Assembly (NCBI GenBank): GCA_018136815.1
Contig: CM030931.1
Coordinates: 2,781,801 to 2,845,800 of the forward strand
Origin: Isochrysis galbana
Taxonomy: Eukaryota; Haptophyta; Isochrysidales; Isochrysidaceae
Direction: 5' to 3'
Length of the DNA: 64,000 nt
A program made the position numbers and the translations under genes. Of this stretch, positions 62,139 to 64,000 are shown in pieces. The stretch's first letter is position 1; every line of letters begins with the position of its first letter. Below the pieces are notes generated by a model, which worked only from the letters and a program-made list of their open reading frames with translations, ran no database searches and was not told the origin of the DNA.

Positions 62139-64000
62139 TCAAACACTAGTATATTGCGTCTCCAAATTCTTTTCGTGGCAGAATAGCAGTGCGCCATCTG
62201 ATTTATGAGTCGTAGATTGCGTGAGGGCTTCATGACCGCCATGTGATCTCCTCCGGTCCGCTGCCTTCCGCCCGAGCATAGCAAGAACACTGCCGACAAG
62301 AAAGCAGAGCAATAGCACCGCGGGCAAAAATCCGTTGTCACCCGACAACATTGTTGAAATGAGATCCGCTCCTGCGTCAATTCGACGCTGTGGTGCGTGG
62401 TGGAATGAGTGCGTTTGGACGGGAATCGTGTGTATCAAGGTGTCAGTTGTAACATGCTGCTCAATGTTGCTCTTGCTCGGCACTCCGTTCTCGAGAGCAG
62501 AAGAAAAGGACGAGCTCTCACGACCTTGTATCGTCTCAACGGAGGAAATGGACTCGCGGCTTTGTAGCGCCTCTTCACCCATAGTGCCCAGTGCTGGCCT
62601 GCCTCTGTGGCGCACTATCCAAGTACTCTCCGAGGCAACCCAACTGTAACCTGACGCATCCTCATGCTGAAGCCGCATACGAATGCCGGGCCGCGTATCG
62701 GATTGCTGCGAAGCAGTTTCAAGGGGTTCAATACTGTGACATGAAGCATTGAAAGTCTCGTGCTCAGGCGAATCGGCAGACTCGCACGCAGTGCGGTGCC
62801 ACTCGAGCCTGGCGTGCGTGGCATTCACGATCCGTAGGGTGCCAATCCCAAACGAGGACTCGCGAAATGCGGACCATTCAGGCTGAGGCTGCTCGTAGTC
62901 GAAGGACGCACCCTCACGGTTGCCGCCGCAACCCAAATTCAGGTGCACGGCGCCCATTTCATTTGCCACCATATCGGCTACCGGATGGGTCCTTTCATAC
63001 GAGTGAACGTGCCCAGAGAGGACCACGTCGGTTCCAGCCGCGTGAAGAAGCGGTTCTAAATCACGCCGCTGCGGCTCACCCTCGCCAAGATGAGCGGCAT
63101 TGGAGCTATACCTGCGTCAAGCGCAAGGAAGTGGCACATGAGAGGACTGATGAGGAGAGGGGCAACTCTTAAGGGCAATCGGCTAGCAAAGCTTCCTGCC
63201 TAACTTGGTAAAGGGCGAGTGAGGCCTCCTGAGCCGCGGCGCAGGCTCTCCTCACCAAGGAACATGTATCAAGGCGATGATCCACGGTGTGGCCTTTCTA
63301 TCAACACGAGCAAGGTCGCGCTCAAGCCATCGCCGCTGCAGAGAGCCATCCGCTGTATCAGCGTATGAGCAGAGACCTATCACGTGCGCTGGCCCAATGT
63401 CGCGCGACCACCAGAGCGGTGAGCTTGAGCGTGAGGAAAGATGAGGCGTCGGCCATCTCGCCATGTATGACACCCAACCCTCACCATAATCGAACTCGTG
63501 GTTACCGCCGACTGAGAGCACTGGAAACTGTGCGGCTAAAGGTTCGATCATACGACCGAAGGAGTCCCAACGACTGAACCAGCCATCGGCGTAGGAAAGG
63601 TCTCCCGGAAGCAGAATCGATGCGCCAAGTCCATCTCGTCTACTCGCCTCCTCCAGGGCGCTCCTCATAGCAGCTACATTGGCTGCGGACACCTCTGTCT
63701 GACCTAGATCGGCAATTAGACCAAATGTATAAGGGTACACGGACGCCTTTGTTGCCTGCGTGCCCTCGACTCGGTTCTCGTTCCTATGCTTTGTATGCGA
63801 CGTGGTCGCAGCGTCGGGTGGCGCGACAAACGAGAAGTTGCGCGAGTCTCCATTGACACGATACGCGTACTGCTGCCCGGCCTTGAGGCTACCGATGACG
63901 ACCGTGTGAATCACCGGAGAGGTATAGTAGAACGAAGGATTGCGATAATCAAGCATACCCAAAGCCGGCACCTTAGTTCCGTTTTTGTAGCCCGAACCGT
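62139..64000 (-). CDS. Purple acid phosphatase, membrane-anchored (5' end off window)
   Basis: Two exons are visible, 64000-63256 and 63111-62139. The donor is GTGAGG and the acceptor GACGCAG; phase 2 splicing restores IHVPWYSSNAAHLGEGEPQR. The metal-binding blocks of the PAP family are all present in order: LIADLGQ (Asp), LPGDLSYADG (GDxxY), VGGNHEFD (GNHE), ALIHVPW (VxxH-type) and SGHVHSYERTHP (GHxHxYER). An N-terminal fibronectin-like part (VVIGSLKAGQQYAYRVNGD) starts before the window edge. After the catalytic domain (to about 62.85 kb) lie a Ser-rich stalk, then a C-terminal membrane helix (FLPAVLLLCFLVGSVLAML) and a basic tail. A surface enzyme that frees phosphate from organic esters is the likely role, with the catalytic domain outside. 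Confidence 0.9.

Overview
This window is nuclear DNA from a GC-rich, intron-bearing eukaryote with a secondary plastid. A haptophyte-like alga fits best. The evidence is eukaryote-only genes (BRX1, a PX-PH protein, an APC permease, a purple acid phosphatase), short introns with GTG donors (mostly GTGCGY), and two proteins with a signal peptide followed by a transit-like region; one of these has a WxxA-type ASA-W junction. It also holds abundant retroelement debris. The lineage call is an inference from style, not from a marker gene, and a pelagophyte or other complex alga remains possible. I saw no rRNA, intact tRNA, CRISPR array or prokaryotic operon.

Layout. 0-1.2 kb: repeats B and C and a LINE RT scrap. 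1.2-2 kb: plastid GNAT-like gene. 2.28-3.11 kb: a TTAA-flanked piggyBac-type element holding a transposase zinc-finger remnant. 3.1-7.4 kb: LINE RT fragments and two unidentified gag-like ORFs. 8.2-9.1 kb: BRX1. 9.5-11.5 kb: LINE 5' pieces. 11.8-13.7 kb: aspartic protease. 14.9-15.5 kb: Stowaway-like MITE. 15.9-18.3 kb: secreted ankyrin-repeat protein. 20.1-20.8 kb: plastid TPR-like protein. 21.2-24.2 kb: repeat A, an orphan coding segment and a degenerate LINE. 24.7-26.7 kb: PX-coiled-coil-PH protein. 28.8-31.5 kb: GH16 glucanase with six Cys-rich modules. 32.9-33.4 kb: hAT remnant. 34.2-37 kb: Ty3/gypsy gag and LTR plus repeat B. 37.5-40.1 kb: seven-exon amino-acid/polyamine permease, divergent from an unknown gene at 41.5-42.7 kb. 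43-47.4 kb: repeat A and LINE ORF1 copies. 48.6-49.7 kb: FUS-like RRM protein. 52.7-53.4 and 53.9-54.5 kb: unknown and thioredoxin-like ORFs. 55.2-60 kb: gypsy LTR junction, chromodomain and the best-preserved LINE. 60.3-62 kb: NLS-repeat protein and a small ORF. 62.1-64 kb: purple acid phosphatase, cut by the right edge.

The host genes are unrelated housekeeping, secreted and plastid genes separated by transposon graveyards; no pathway cluster is visible. The most novel signals are these: (1) a hairpin just upstream of the ATG, at the 5' end of two different repeat families, whose stem sequence changes while pairing is kept; (2) piggyBac-like and Stowaway-like elements with clear termini and target sites; (3) a gypsy LTR with pol upstream and gag downstream; (4) a cysteinyl-tRNA-synthetase-like C-terminal motif inside an RGG/RRM protein.
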